From Verrucomicrobiota bacterium (GTDB lineage: Bacteria; Verrucomicrobiota; Verrucomicrobiia; Limisphaerales; UBA9464): a stretch of 9,705 nucleotides of DNA. Made by a program: the position numbers and the translations under genes. The notes below the pieces were generated by a model. It was not told the origin of the DNA. It saw nothing but the letters and a program-made list of their open reading frames with translations, and made no database searches. This document shows positions 1-5,948 of the stretch, piece after piece (the first letter of the stretch is position 1; every line of letters starts with the position of its first letter). The stretch is from NCBI GenBank assembly GCA_025354845.1, contig JANXMD010000765.1, forward strand, positions 1 to 9,705. Direction: 5' to 3'.

Positions 1-1
1 C

Positions 2-709
2 GAGCGCGCCATTGTGGACTGGGGCTACAATGCCTGGGGTGGCAAGTACCCGCCGTTCGATCTCGATGACGCCGTCCCGCAGCACGTCGCCAAGTTCCGC
101 AACCTACCTCTTTTTTCGCCGGGTATCGTGATGGAAGGCGGATCGCTCGACGTGAACGGCTGCGGCACGCTGCTCACCACCGAGGCCTGCCTGCTGAATC
201 CGAATCGCAATCCCGACCTGGATCGCGGGCAAATCGAATCGCATCTGCGCGAATTTCTCGGCGTTCGGAACATTCTCTGGCTCGGCGACGGCATCGTGGG
301 CGACGACACCGACGGTCACGTGGACGACCTGACCCGCTTCGTTGATGCGAACACCGTGGTCACCGTGGTGGAGCCCGATCCGACCGACGAGAACCACGCC
401 CCGCTGAAGGAAAACAGCGAACGGCTGCGCACCATGAAGGACCAGGATGGTCGCCTGCTGCGGGTGGTGGAACTGCCGATGCCGGGACGTATCGAACACG
501 ACGGCCAACGGCTGCCGGCGAGCTACGCGAACTTCTACATCGCGAACGGCATCGTGCTCGTGCCCACCTACCGTGATCCGCGCGACGCCGAGGCCCTGCG
601 GATTCTGCAATCGGTCTTTCCGCGTCACCGCGTGATCGGTGTCGACTCGATGGAGCTCATCTGGGGACTGGGATCGTTCCATTGCATTTCGCAGCAAGAG
701 CCGGGGTGA
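2..709 (+). CDS. aguA: Agmatine deiminase, 5'-truncated by the window edge
   Basis: Agmatine deiminase hydrolyses agmatine to N-carbamoylputrescine and ammonia, a cytoplasmic step in putrescine synthesis from arginine. The reading frame is open to the left edge, so the GTG at 14 is an internal Val and not a start; about 235 C-terminal residues are present of a family length near 350-370. Visible family motifs are DWGYNAWGGKYPP near the left end, EGGSLDVNG followed by TTEACLLNPNRNP, and GDDTDGHVDD with the catalytic His and Asp. The C-terminal GLGSFHCISQQEP carries the nucleophilic Cys, about 8 residues before the end. All catalytic residues in the visible part are intact. The missing N-terminal third would hold the remaining substrate-binding part. 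Agmatine deiminase often sits beside N-carbamoylputrescine amidohydrolase, but nothing to the right fits that role. The family also includes Porphyromonas-type peptidylarginine deiminases; the motifs here fit the agmatine enzyme better. Confidence 0.93.
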   Translation, partial: ERAIVDWGYNAWGGKYPPFDLDDAVPQHVAKFRNLPLFSPGIVMEGGSLDVNGCGTLLTTEACLLNPNRNPDLDRGQIESHLREFLGVRNILWLGDGIVGDDTDGHVDDLTRFVDANTVVTVVEPDPTDENHAPLKENSERLRTMKDQDGRLLRVVELPMPGRIEHDGQRLPASYANFYIANGIVLVPTYRDPRDAEALRILQSVFPRHRVIGVDSMELIWGLGSFHCISQQEPG

Positions 710-745
710 GGGTGGCGCGAGTCGAAAGTTGGGTCGGGCCTCCTT

Positions 746-769
746 CTTACTCTTAATCGCAATCTTAAT
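746..769. repeat. Short period-6 array (CTTAAT-like)
   Basis: Four consecutive 6-bp units read CTTACT, CTTAAT, CGCAAT and CTTAAT. The array is much more AT-rich than its surroundings. It lies 37 bp after the agmatine deiminase stop codon and just before the three-hairpin module. It is too short and degenerate to assign a function. Confidence 0.5.
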
Positions 770-787
770 CCTCTCCGAGGTCTCCCA

Positions 788-868
788 GCGCCAACGGCGC
801 GCAACAACCTTAGCCCAGGGTGAAGCCCTGGGTTTGGATTGTACCTCTCCGTAAAGGGCTGAAGGCCC
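788..868. repeat. Three-hairpin intergenic module
   Basis: Three perfect stem-loops follow each other: GCGCC-AAC-GGCGC (788-800), CCCAGGG-TGAAG-CCCTGGG (814-832) and GGGC-TGAAG-GCCC (856-868). The second and third share the identical loop TGAAG. The stems and loops are seen directly. From general memory, modules of this kind are scattered through Verrucomicrobiota and Planctomycetota genomes; whether they are REP-like mobile repeats or RNA structures cannot be told from this window. Confidence 0.6.
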
Positions 869-987
869 GTTCCCTGTGGCGGCGGGAAGTCGGACGCCAC
901 GCCGCTATCGATACGGTGACTGGTTGCCTTGGGACGGGAATTGGCCGCGTCTCAGCTCTCCGGCGGTTTTCTTCCGCGCCCGGGGAA

Positions 988-1068
988 AAACCGGTGGGTC
1001 GCTGCACTCCCTACCGGACTCCAAAATGGCGCTCGCGTAGCGTTTGGAGTCCGGCGGCGGGCCGCCGG
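988..1068. repeat. 41-bp direct repeat, copy 1, with nested palindromes
   Basis: Positions 988-1028 are repeated exactly at 1169-1209. This copy continues into a strong palindrome: a 12-bp arm at 1014-1025 (CCGGACTCCAAA) pairs perfectly with 1043-1054, and a nested CGCT/AGCG stem (1030-1033 with 1039-1042) lies inside. Two alternative hairpins overlap it. One is CCGGT(991-995)/ACCGG(1013-1017), extended by GGG/CCC across a bulge; the other is CCGGCGG(1051-1057)/CCGCCGG(1062-1068) with a CGGG loop. Several mutually exclusive folds are therefore possible. Confidence 0.75.
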
Positions 1069-1168
1069 TTTGGAGGGGTTGGTATGGCGACGGGGGCAGC
1101 GGTCGACGCAACGGTGGCGAAGGCAACAGAAAAGGTAACGGCGGGCTGGGTGGCGAGGTGAGCGGTCC

Positions 1169-1209
1169 AAACCGGTGGGTCGCTGCACTCCCTACCGGAC
1201 TCCAAAATG
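1169..1209. repeat. 41-bp direct repeat, copy 2 (lacks the right palindrome arm)
   Basis: This is an exact match to 988-1028, offset by 181 bp. The identity stops at 1209, so the TTTGGAGTCC arm that completes the palindrome in copy 1 is missing. It keeps the CCGGT/ACCGG stem. On the minus strand it starts 14 nt after the stop codon of the dehydratase, where the remaining stem could act on the 3' end of that transcript. Confidence 0.75.
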
Positions 1210-1223
1210 CGCGCGCCAATTCT

Positions 1224-3197
1224 TCAGCTCCGTACTGCGCTGTTGCCAAGCCCCGCCACCACCGCATCCGCATCGTAAACACACCCGCCCCACGGACCGC
1301 CGCTGACAGCCTGCAGCGCGGCCCATAGCCGCGTGTCGTCGGGAAGTTCGGGATGCGGCGCCAAATCGGGATGCGGCGTTCGCGCGGCCAGTACTGCGAC
1401 GCCTTCCGCCGGAGTGAAAACTCGGCCGTCCTCACCGACCAAGTTGATGGAGCCGATGAGATTCACTCGATCCACCACCAACCGCACTCGATCTCCCTCG
1501 CGAAGACGCCCAATCGGACCGCCGGCGAGCGCTTCCGGTCCAATGTGCCCCACGCACGCGCCCGTGCTGACGCCGCTGAACCGCGCATCGGTGATCAACG
1601 CCACGTGCTTTCCAAACGGCAGATGCTTCAAGGCGCTGGTGAGTTGGTACGTCTCCTCCATGCCGGTGCCCATCGGACCCGCACCCATCAGCACCAGGAC
1701 GTCGCCGGCACGGATGGCGTCACGCTTGATCGCCGCAATGGCCGCCTTCTCGGTGGTGAACACGCGGGCTGGACCCTCATGGCGATACACGCCGTCAGGG
1801 TCCACTACGGTGGGATCGATGCTGGTGGATTTGATGACCGATCCCTGCGGCGCGAGATTGCCAGTCGGAAAGGTGACGGTGCTGGTGAGCCCGCGTTCGC
1901 GCGCCCGGGCGGGGGGGAGAATGACATCATCGGGTTCCACACCGTCCCGTTCCAGCAACAGGGCGCGGAAGCGGGCACGTCGTTCACTGGATTCCCAGGC
2001 GGCGAGAACGTCGCCGAGTCGCTGGCCGGTAACGGTTCGCACATCGAGATCTAGCAGCCCCAATGCCCTTAGATGCAGCATCACTTCGGGCACGCCTCCA
2101 GCGAGGAACACTCGGACAGTGGGATGATGCACCGGGCCATTGGGCAGAACGCTAACCAGCCGTGGGGTGGCGCGATTCACCGCCACCCAATCGTCCACCG
2201 TGGGCCGCCGCAGTTTCGCCGCGTGGGCGATGGCCGGAATGTGGAGCAGCAGATTGGTGGAACCACCAAAGGCTGCGTGGACGGTCATGGCGTTGCGAAT
2301 GGCGGCATCGGTAAGGAGGTCGCGCGTGCGGAGCCCGGCCGCCGCCAGATCCACCAGGGCGCGTGCCGACTGCACCGCGAGTGCGCGCCAGACCGGTTGA
2401 CCGCTGGGGGCCAGCGCTGCGTGAGGCAATGTCATGCCCAACGCCTCGGCCACCACCTGCGCCGTCGCCGCCGTGCCGAGGAATTGGCAGCCGCCACCCG
2501 GACTCGCACAAGCGCGGCAGCCGAGGTCCGCCGCCTCGTCGAGAGAGATCAACCCGTGCGCGTAGCGGGCGCCTAGGGTCTGGATGCGTCCGGCGTCTTC
2601 GCCATTTTCGGGAGGCAGGGTCACACCGCCGGGAACCACCACGGTCGGCAGATCGGGCGTGCCGGCGAGCGCCATGAGCATCGCGGGTAGGCCCTTGTCG
2701 CACGTGGCGATGCCCAGCACGCCTTTTCGAGTGGGCAGCGATCGGATCAGCCGACGGAACACCACTGCGGCGTCGTTACGGTAGGGCAGGGAATCGAACA
2801 TGCCCGTCGTGCCCTGGGTGCGCCCATCGCACGGATCGGACACAAAGCCGGCAAACGGAATGGTCTTCCGTTTGCGAAACTCCTGTGCCGCCACGCGAAC
2901 CAATTCGCTGATCTCCCAATGGCCGGTGTGATACCCGAGCGCGATGGGGGTGCCGTCGGGGGCGCGCATGCCACCCTGGGTGCTCAGGATGAGATGCGCA
3001 TCACGGCCCAACTCGGCGGGGTTCCAACCCATGCCGGCATTCTGCGTCCAGCCGAAGAGGTCGCCGCTGGGACGGTTGAGCAGCAGATCCTCAGTCAGCG
3101 GCAGTTTGCCCGTCGGGCCGGGGGCGCGGGTTTGGATCTCGAACAAATCAGGAGCAGACGTCGCAAAGCATTCAGCAGGTGTCACGCTGCGGAGCAT
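1224..3197 (-). CDS. yjhG: YjhG/YagF-family dehydratase, probable D-xylonate dehydratase
   Basis: This is a member of the IlvD/Edd dehydratase superfamily, closest to E. coli YjhG/YagF, which convert D-xylonate to 2-dehydro-3-deoxy-D-xylonate in non-phosphorylative pentose catabolism. The match is recognised from memory along the whole length: LLNRPSGDLFG, NAGMGW, SDPCDGRTQGTTGMFDS, ATCDKGLPA, CRACASPGGGCQFLGTA, NAMTVHAAFGGSTNLLLH, GPVHHPTV, and GTGMEETYQ near the C-terminal domain. Cys at about residues 123, 166 and 237 are the likely Fe-S cluster ligands. The chosen ATG at 3197 gives 657 residues, against about 655 for YjhG. The frame stays open upstream to an ATG at 3404, but that extra 69 residues shows no family similarity. 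A GTG at 3185 is a possible alternative start; neither has a clear Shine-Dalgarno. No other xylonate-pathway gene lies in the window, so substrate specificity is inferred from family only. Confidence 0.93.
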   Translation of the reverse strand: MLRSVTPAECFATSAPDLFEIQTRAPGPTGKLPLTEDLLLNRPSGDLFGWTQNAGMGWNPAELGRDAHLILSTQGGMRAPDGTPIALGYHTGHWEISELVRVAAQEFRKRKTIPFAGFVSDPCDGRTQGTTGMFDSLPYRNDAAVVFRRLIRSLPTRKGVLGIATCDKGLPAMLMALAGTPDLPTVVVPGGVTLPPENGEDAGRIQTLGARYAHGLISLDEAADLGCRACASPGGGCQFLGTAATAQVVAEALGMTLPHAALAPSGQPVWRALAVQSARALVDLAAAGLRTRDLLTDAAIRNAMTVHAAFGGSTNLLLHIPAIAHAAKLRRPTVDDWVAVNRATPRLVSVLPNGPVHHPTVRVFLAGGVPEVMLHLRALGLLDLDVRTVTGQRLGDVLAAWESSERRARFRALLLERDGVEPDDVILPPARARERGLTSTVTFPTGNLAPQGSVIKSTSIDPTVVDPDGVYRHEGPARVFTTEKAAIAAIKRDAIRAGDVLVLMGAGPMGTGMEETYQLTSALKHLPFGKHVALITDARFSGVSTGACVGHIGPEALAGGPIGRLREGDRVRLVVDRVNLIGSINLVGEDGRVFTPAEGVAVLAARTPHPDLAPHPELPDDTRLWAALQAVSGGPWGGCVYDADAVVAGLGNSAVRS

Positions 3198-3290
3198 GAA
3201 CCGGGCGCAACGCGCACGAAAACGGGAAATCCGGAAAACGTGACATTGGGTAGCCGCCGAGGGGACGAGGCGGATGGGACGCCGCGGGAC

Positions 3291-3325
3291 GTCGAAGGCA
3301 AAAGGAAGAAGGAAAATGGAAAAAG
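3291..3325. repeat. Degenerate period-7 purine array
   Basis: Five exact-length 7-bp units read GTCGAAG, GCAAAAG, GAAGAAG, GAAAATG and GAAAAAG; each begins and ends with G. The first unit equals one unit of the array at 5816-5843. The dehydratase gene is transcribed away from it, so on that strand it is a pyrimidine tract about 95 bp upstream of the start codon. Confidence 0.55.
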
Positions 3326-3345
3326 GTGGGATCGCCGTTGGAGTT

Positions 3346-3359
3346 CCGCGTTCACGCGG
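3346..3359. repeat. Short perfect hairpin in the divergent promoter region
   Basis: CCGCG (3346-3350), loop TTCA, CGCGG (3355-3359). The flanks TTGGAGTT and TCCGGGG are G-rich. It probably belongs to a dispersed genomic repeat, but only one copy is in this window. Confidence 0.45.
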
Positions 3360-3537
3360 TCCGGGGGGCGATCTCCGAGTGAGAGCATGGCGGGCCTTCA
3401 GCACCTTGGGTTGGAAAAGGGGTCGGGCTTAGGGCAATCACGGACTCACTTCGCTCACACACGTGCCCGCTCACGGCGATTCCGTCACCCGCAGACTTGC
3501 TCCCCCGGACAACCCCCGCTTCCATCTCTGGGTCCTC

Positions 3538-4419
3538 ATGAAACTCCTCGCCGTCCTCCTGGCCATGCTTTCGTTTTCACCGCTTCTGCGCGCTGACGTC
3601 CTTCCGGAGTTCCCGCTCTGGCCGAATGGCGCGCCCGGTGCCTTGGGGACGGGAACCAACGATGTTCCCACCCTTACCCCTTACCTGGCCGACCCCGCGA
3701 TCGCCACGGGGGCGTGCGTGGTGGTTTGTCCGGGAGGCGGCTACGGCGGGTTGGCGTCCCACGAGGGACCCGACTACGCCCTGTTTCTCAACACCCAGGG
3801 CGTGACGGCCTTTGTGCTCAAATACCGACTGGGCAGCGCCGGCTACCGACATCCCATCATGCTCCAAGACGCCGCCCGCGCGGTGCGCGTCGTCCGCAGT
3901 CGATCGGGTGACTACAAAATCGATCCCCACCACATTGGCATCATGGGCTCCAGCGCTGGCGGGCACTTGGCTTCGACGCTTCTCACCCATTTCGACCTCG
4001 GCGTGGCCGACGCTGCGGATCCGATCGACAAACTGAGCTCGCGTCCCGATCTCGGAATCTTGTGCTATCCCGTGATCACCATGGAGGCCTACGGGCACGC
4101 CGGGTCGCGTGAGAATCTCCTCGGCAAGTTCCCCACCGCCGACCTCATCAACTTGCTCTCCAACGAAAAGCAGGTTTCCCCGGGCACTCCGCCGACCTTT
4201 CTCTGGCATACTGTCGAAGACCAAGCGGTGCCGGTGCGCAACTCGATGGAATTCGCCGCCGCCCTGCAGCGCAGTGGTGTGGCGTTTGACTTGCACATTT
4301 ACCAGCAGGGTCGCCATGGCATTGGCCTCCAAGCCAAGCCTCCCGGATTCGAAGGGGCGCATCCCTGGGCATCCGATTTGGTTTATTGGCTCAAAGCGCA
4401 GGGCTTCGTGAAACGCTGA
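3538..4419 (+). CDS. Secreted alpha/beta hydrolase, carbohydrate-esterase-like
   Basis: This 293-residue protein begins with an N-terminal signal peptide (MKLLAVLLAMLSFSPLLRA, likely cut after residue 19), so it acts in the periplasm or outside the cell. It has an alpha/beta hydrolase fold of the type often annotated as acetylxylan or feruloyl esterase-like (BD-FAE/Aes group). The oxyanion-hole loop is CPGGGYGGLASHEG near residue 64. The nucleophile elbow GSSAGG has Ser139. Asp228 in VEDQAVPV and His260 in QGRHGIG complete the catalytic triad. The start at 3538 is chosen because it opens directly into the signal peptide; an in-frame ATG at 3463 would add 25 residues that would bury it. No strong ribosome binding site is seen. 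Its divergent neighbour is a D-xylonate dehydratase, which fits a role in removing acyl groups from xylan-like polymers, but the substrate is inferred. A general esterase or peptidase-like hydrolase remains possible. Confidence 0.85.
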   Translation: MKLLAVLLAMLSFSPLLRADVLPEFPLWPNGAPGALGTGTNDVPTLTPYLADPAIATGACVVVCPGGGYGGLASHEGPDYALFLNTQGVTAFVLKYRLGSAGYRHPIMLQDAARAVRVVRSRSGDYKIDPHHIGIMGSSAGGHLASTLLTHFDLGVADAADPIDKLSSRPDLGILCYPVITMEAYGHAGSRENLLGKFPTADLINLLSNEKQVSPGTPPTFLWHTVEDQAVPVRNSMEFAAALQRSGVAFDLHIYQQGRHGIGLQAKPPGFEGAHPWASDLVYWLKAQGFVKR

Positions 4420-4464
4420 CGACCGCGCACGGACGAAGGCTAGTCCCCCAACCGTTCGCACCCT

Positions 4465-4578
4465 CACCCGGTAGCGCGAGGCTCTGCCGAGCGAGGTGCG
4501 TAGAAGCCGGGTGGTACGCCCCGTGGCAGGGCGGAACACGTCCGCCCGCCCGGCTCATCAGGAGATTCGCCCTACCAC
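4465..4578. repeat. Structured GC-rich intergenic element
   Basis: This element lies between the convergent hydrolase and HpxZ-like genes. A perfect stem GGGCGGA/TCCGCCC (4529-4535 with 4541-4547, loop ACACG) is enclosed by AGCCGGG/CCCGGCT (4505-4511 with 4549-4555). An alternative pairing CACCCGG/CCGGGTG (4465-4471 with 4507-4513) competes with the outer stem. The stems are seen directly. It resembles dispersed intergenic repeats of Verrucomicrobiota and could also serve as a bidirectional transcription end, although no T run follows. Confidence 0.55.
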
Positions 4579-4605
4579 GACTTTGGACTTTGGACTTTGG
4601 ACTCC
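4579..4605. repeat. Heptamer array, CTTTGGA units
   Basis: Three perfect CTTTGGA units (4581-4601) are flanked by GA and CTCC. The array abuts the stop codon of the leftward HpxZ-like gene with one base between. Its last 23 bases are identical to 8367-8389. Read from the HpxZ-like gene, the unit is GTCCAAA, the same sense that follows the first permease gene. Confidence 0.8.
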
Positions 4606-4606
4606 G

Positions 4607-4999
4607 TCATTTCATCCCCGACACGTGCGCGGAAACCACCCGCCATCCTTCGGGAAATCGCCGCCAAAACTGACTCTGCCTCCCGCGCGTGCGAGATCCG
4701 TCCGCAGCAGTACGTTCGAACTCCACACTCACCGCTCCGGTGTCGGTTCCGAACGTGACTACCTCGCGCCGGATGATCGTTCGCGCCAAGCCCGCCGCCG
4801 GACGCGCTCTGCGGAAGGCCTCAATTTCCGCCGTGCCGTATAGGTTTTCGGTGGCGCCGAAGCGCACCACATAGGGCGACTCCCAAAACAGCTCCTGGAG
4901 TGCCGGCACGTCATTGGCAACCAACGCCGCCTCGTACCGATCCGACACGGCGGTAAGTTCGGCGCGCACCGCGGTCAAGTTGATGTCAGACTCGTTCAC
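4607..4999 (-). CDS. hpxZ: HpxZ/AtzH-like protein (NTF2-like fold)
   Basis: This 130-residue protein matches, from memory, the HpxZ/AtzH family (DUF3225, NTF2-like fold). Family segments are RYEAALVANDVPALQELFW, VRFGATENLYG, IEAFRRARPAAGLART, and GRQSQFWRRFPEGWRVVSAHVS at the C-terminus. HpxZ is linked to oxalurate catabolism in purine degradation. AtzH, from the cyanuric-acid pathway, is a small amidohydrolase acting on 1,3-dicarboxyurea. No oxalurate, allantoin or amidase partner lies in the window, so the actual substrate is open. I chose the GTG at 4999 because the protein then begins close to the usual family N-terminus. An in-frame ATG at 5122 would add 41 residues without similarity and run into the likely promoter. 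A GGGAGG sequence lies about 20 bases upstream of the GTG, too far for a good ribosome binding site. The divergent neighbour is a dioxygenase. Confidence 0.82.
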   Translation of the reverse strand: MNESDINLTAVRAELTAVSDRYEAALVANDVPALQELFWESPYVVRFGATENLYGTAEIEAFRRARPAAGLARTIIRREVVTFGTDTGAVSVEFERTAADGSRTRGRQSQFWRRFPEGWRVVSAHVSGMK

Positions 5000-5139
5000 C
5001 GCGGTAAAGGGATCCCGCCTCCCAAACCCGGGCAATCCCAGAAATCGCACTCGCCTCAGCCACCGATTCGGACCACTCTTCTCGCAATTCCCGCTGCCGA
5101 TCATCGAGCTCCCATCTCCCATCTCCGAATTGCGATTCC
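5000..5139. promoter_or_regulatory. Divergent promoter region with a small heptamer repeat
   Basis: This 140-bp gap separates the leftward HpxZ-like gene and the rightward dioxygenase gene and must hold the promoters unless these are read from further away. I cannot name -35/-10 boxes with confidence. Two CTCCCAT units in tandem (5109-5122, with a further CTCC) form a period-7 repeat 14 bases before the dioxygenase start. There is no evident Shine-Dalgarno before that start. Confidence 0.35.
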
Positions 5140-5802
5140 ATGAATCTGTACCTCCCGTCCCCCGAGCGCCGCCGTTTCCTCAAGAGTCTCGCCGTCACCG
5201 CCTCGTTGTTCGCGGTGCCGGGCGCGTACGCTGACCGCCTCTTTCGCACCCCGGCACAAACCGAGGGACCTTTCTATCCCAATCACTTGCCGCTCGACAC
5301 GGACAACGACCTGGTCGTCCTCAACAACAGCCTCACCCCGGCGGTCGGCGAGGTGACCTATCTCAGCGGACGCGTGCTGGACGCCAATGGCGCGCCGATC
5401 CGTGGGGCGCTTGTCGAGATCTGGCAGTGCGATGCCAACGGCGTCTACCTCCACACCGGCAGCGATGGGGGCTCGAAGCGGGATGCGCATTTTCAAGGGT
5501 TCGGACGCTTCCTCACCGGTTCCTCGGGCGAATACCTCTTCCGCACCATCAAACCCGTGCCCTATCCCGGCCGTAGCCCGCACATCCATTACAAGATCCG
5601 GCGCGGGAATCGGGAATTGCTGACCACTCAATGCTACATTCAGGGCCATCCTGGGAACCCGAAGGACGGCGTCTGGAAGGGTTTGAAGGGCGCGAAGGAG
5701 CAAGCGGCAGTGACCGTCCCGTTCACCCCGTTGAAGGGCGCAAAAGCCGGCGAGCTTGCCGCGCGGTTCGACGTGGTGGTCGGTTTGACGCCGGAAGGGT
5801 GA
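5140..5802 (+). CDS. Tat-exported intradiol ring-cleavage dioxygenase
   Basis: This 220-residue protein belongs to the family of protocatechuate 3,4-dioxygenase and catechol 1,2-dioxygenase, non-heme Fe(III) enzymes that open catechol-type rings between the two hydroxyls. The four iron ligands are visible: Tyr103 (ANGVYLH), Tyr142 (PVPYPGR), and His148 and His150 (SPHIHYKI). The family opening TPAQTEGPFYP is at residues 37-47, and VEIWQCDANG precedes the first ligand. The N-terminus SPERRRFLKSLAVTASLFAVPGAYA is a twin-arginine signal (RRRFLK) with a hydrophobic core and an AYA cleavage site near residue 31. This predicts export of a folded, metal-loaded enzyme. Known catabolic members are cytoplasmic; exported ones are a less characterised branch with unknown substrates. 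The protein is shorter than typical protocatechuate subunits and no second subunit gene is adjacent. The start is supported by the complete signal peptide. Confidence 0.9.
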   Translation: MNLYLPSPERRRFLKSLAVTASLFAVPGAYADRLFRTPAQTEGPFYPNHLPLDTDNDLVVLNNSLTPAVGEVTYLSGRVLDANGAPIRGALVEIWQCDANGVYLHTGSDGGSKRDAHFQGFGRFLTGSSGEYLFRTIKPVPYPGRSPHIHYKIRRGNRELLTTQCYIQGHPGNPKDGVWKGLKGAKEQAAVTVPFTPLKGAKAGELAARFDVVVGLTPEG

Positions 5803-5815
5803 GGGGGGCAGACGA

Positions 5816-5884
5816 GTCGAAAGTCGAAAGTCGAAGGTCTAAAGTCGCATCCGGTTTGTCTCGGACTTTCGACCTTCGACTTCC
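5816..5884. repeat. Inverted pair of heptamer arrays forming a long stem-loop
   Basis: Left arm: GTCGAAA twice, GTCGAAG and GTCTAAA (5816-5843), then GTC. Right arm: GACTTTC, GACCTTC and GACTTCC (5864-5884). Positions 5828-5846 pair with 5864-5882 over 19 bp with a single T-C mismatch (5840/5870), leaving a 17-nt loop. The left array begins 13 bases after the dioxygenase stop codon. It may end the dioxygenase transcript or separate it from the ABC operon. Confidence 0.8.
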
Positions 5885-5948
5885 CTGGCACTTCCCCGCC
5901 ACTTCCCATTGCTCGCCATCGCCGCTTCGGCTACCTGTCAGCGGCTTT

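Larger units (their letters stand above)
710..1223. other. Intergenic region between convergent genes, rich in repeats
   Basis: These 514 bp separate the convergent agmatine deiminase and dehydratase genes. No open frame here looks like a real protein. The short frames have no recognisable motif, and several encode the same peptide twice only because they read through the 41-bp repeat. The stretch holds a GTCGAAA unit at 721-727, a hexamer array (746-769), a three-hairpin module (788-868) and two copies of a 41-bp GC-rich repeat (988-1028 and 1169-1209). No hairpin is followed by a T run, so no classical intrinsic terminator is visible, although the hairpins could end transcription from both sides. 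Confidence 0.7.
3198..3537. other. Divergent intergenic region, probable promoters of both flanking genes
   Basis: These 340 bp lie between the divergent dehydratase and hydrolase genes and should hold both promoters, but I see no convincing -35/-10 pair. Visible structure is a period-7 purine array (3291-3325) and a CCGCG-TTCA-CGCGG hairpin (3346-3359). Frames that run through the region look like artefacts of the neighbouring genes. Confidence 0.5.

Noticed and set aside
14..16. GTG at 14 as the start of the agmatine deiminase
   Set aside because: The frame is open to the window edge and the codons before it continue the family sequence, so it is an internal Val in a truncated gene.
1011..1205. 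Small minus-strand frames that repeat a peptide beginning MESGRECSDPP
   Set aside because: The repeated peptide is a by-product of the 41-bp DNA repeat.
1333..2127. Long plus-strand frames across the dehydratase gene
   Set aside because: They are shadows of the dehydratase, with compositions dominated by Ser, Arg, Pro and Thr and no motif.
3198..3404. 69-residue N-terminal extension of the dehydratase
   Set aside because: The extension has no similarity to YjhG, and the ATG at 3197 gives the family length.
3577..4539. 320-residue open frame on the minus strand opposite the secreted hydrolase
   Set aside because: The plus-strand frame has a signal peptide and full catalytic triad, and the antisense frame shows no family motif.
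5847..5884. Classical rho-independent terminator after the dioxygenase gene
   Set aside because: The stem is long enough but no run of T follows its right arm, so I list it only as a structured repeat.
5631..5948. 106-residue N-terminal extension of the ABC ATPase
   Set aside because: It overlaps the dioxygenase gene and the heptamer stem-loop in another frame and has no ABC similarity.
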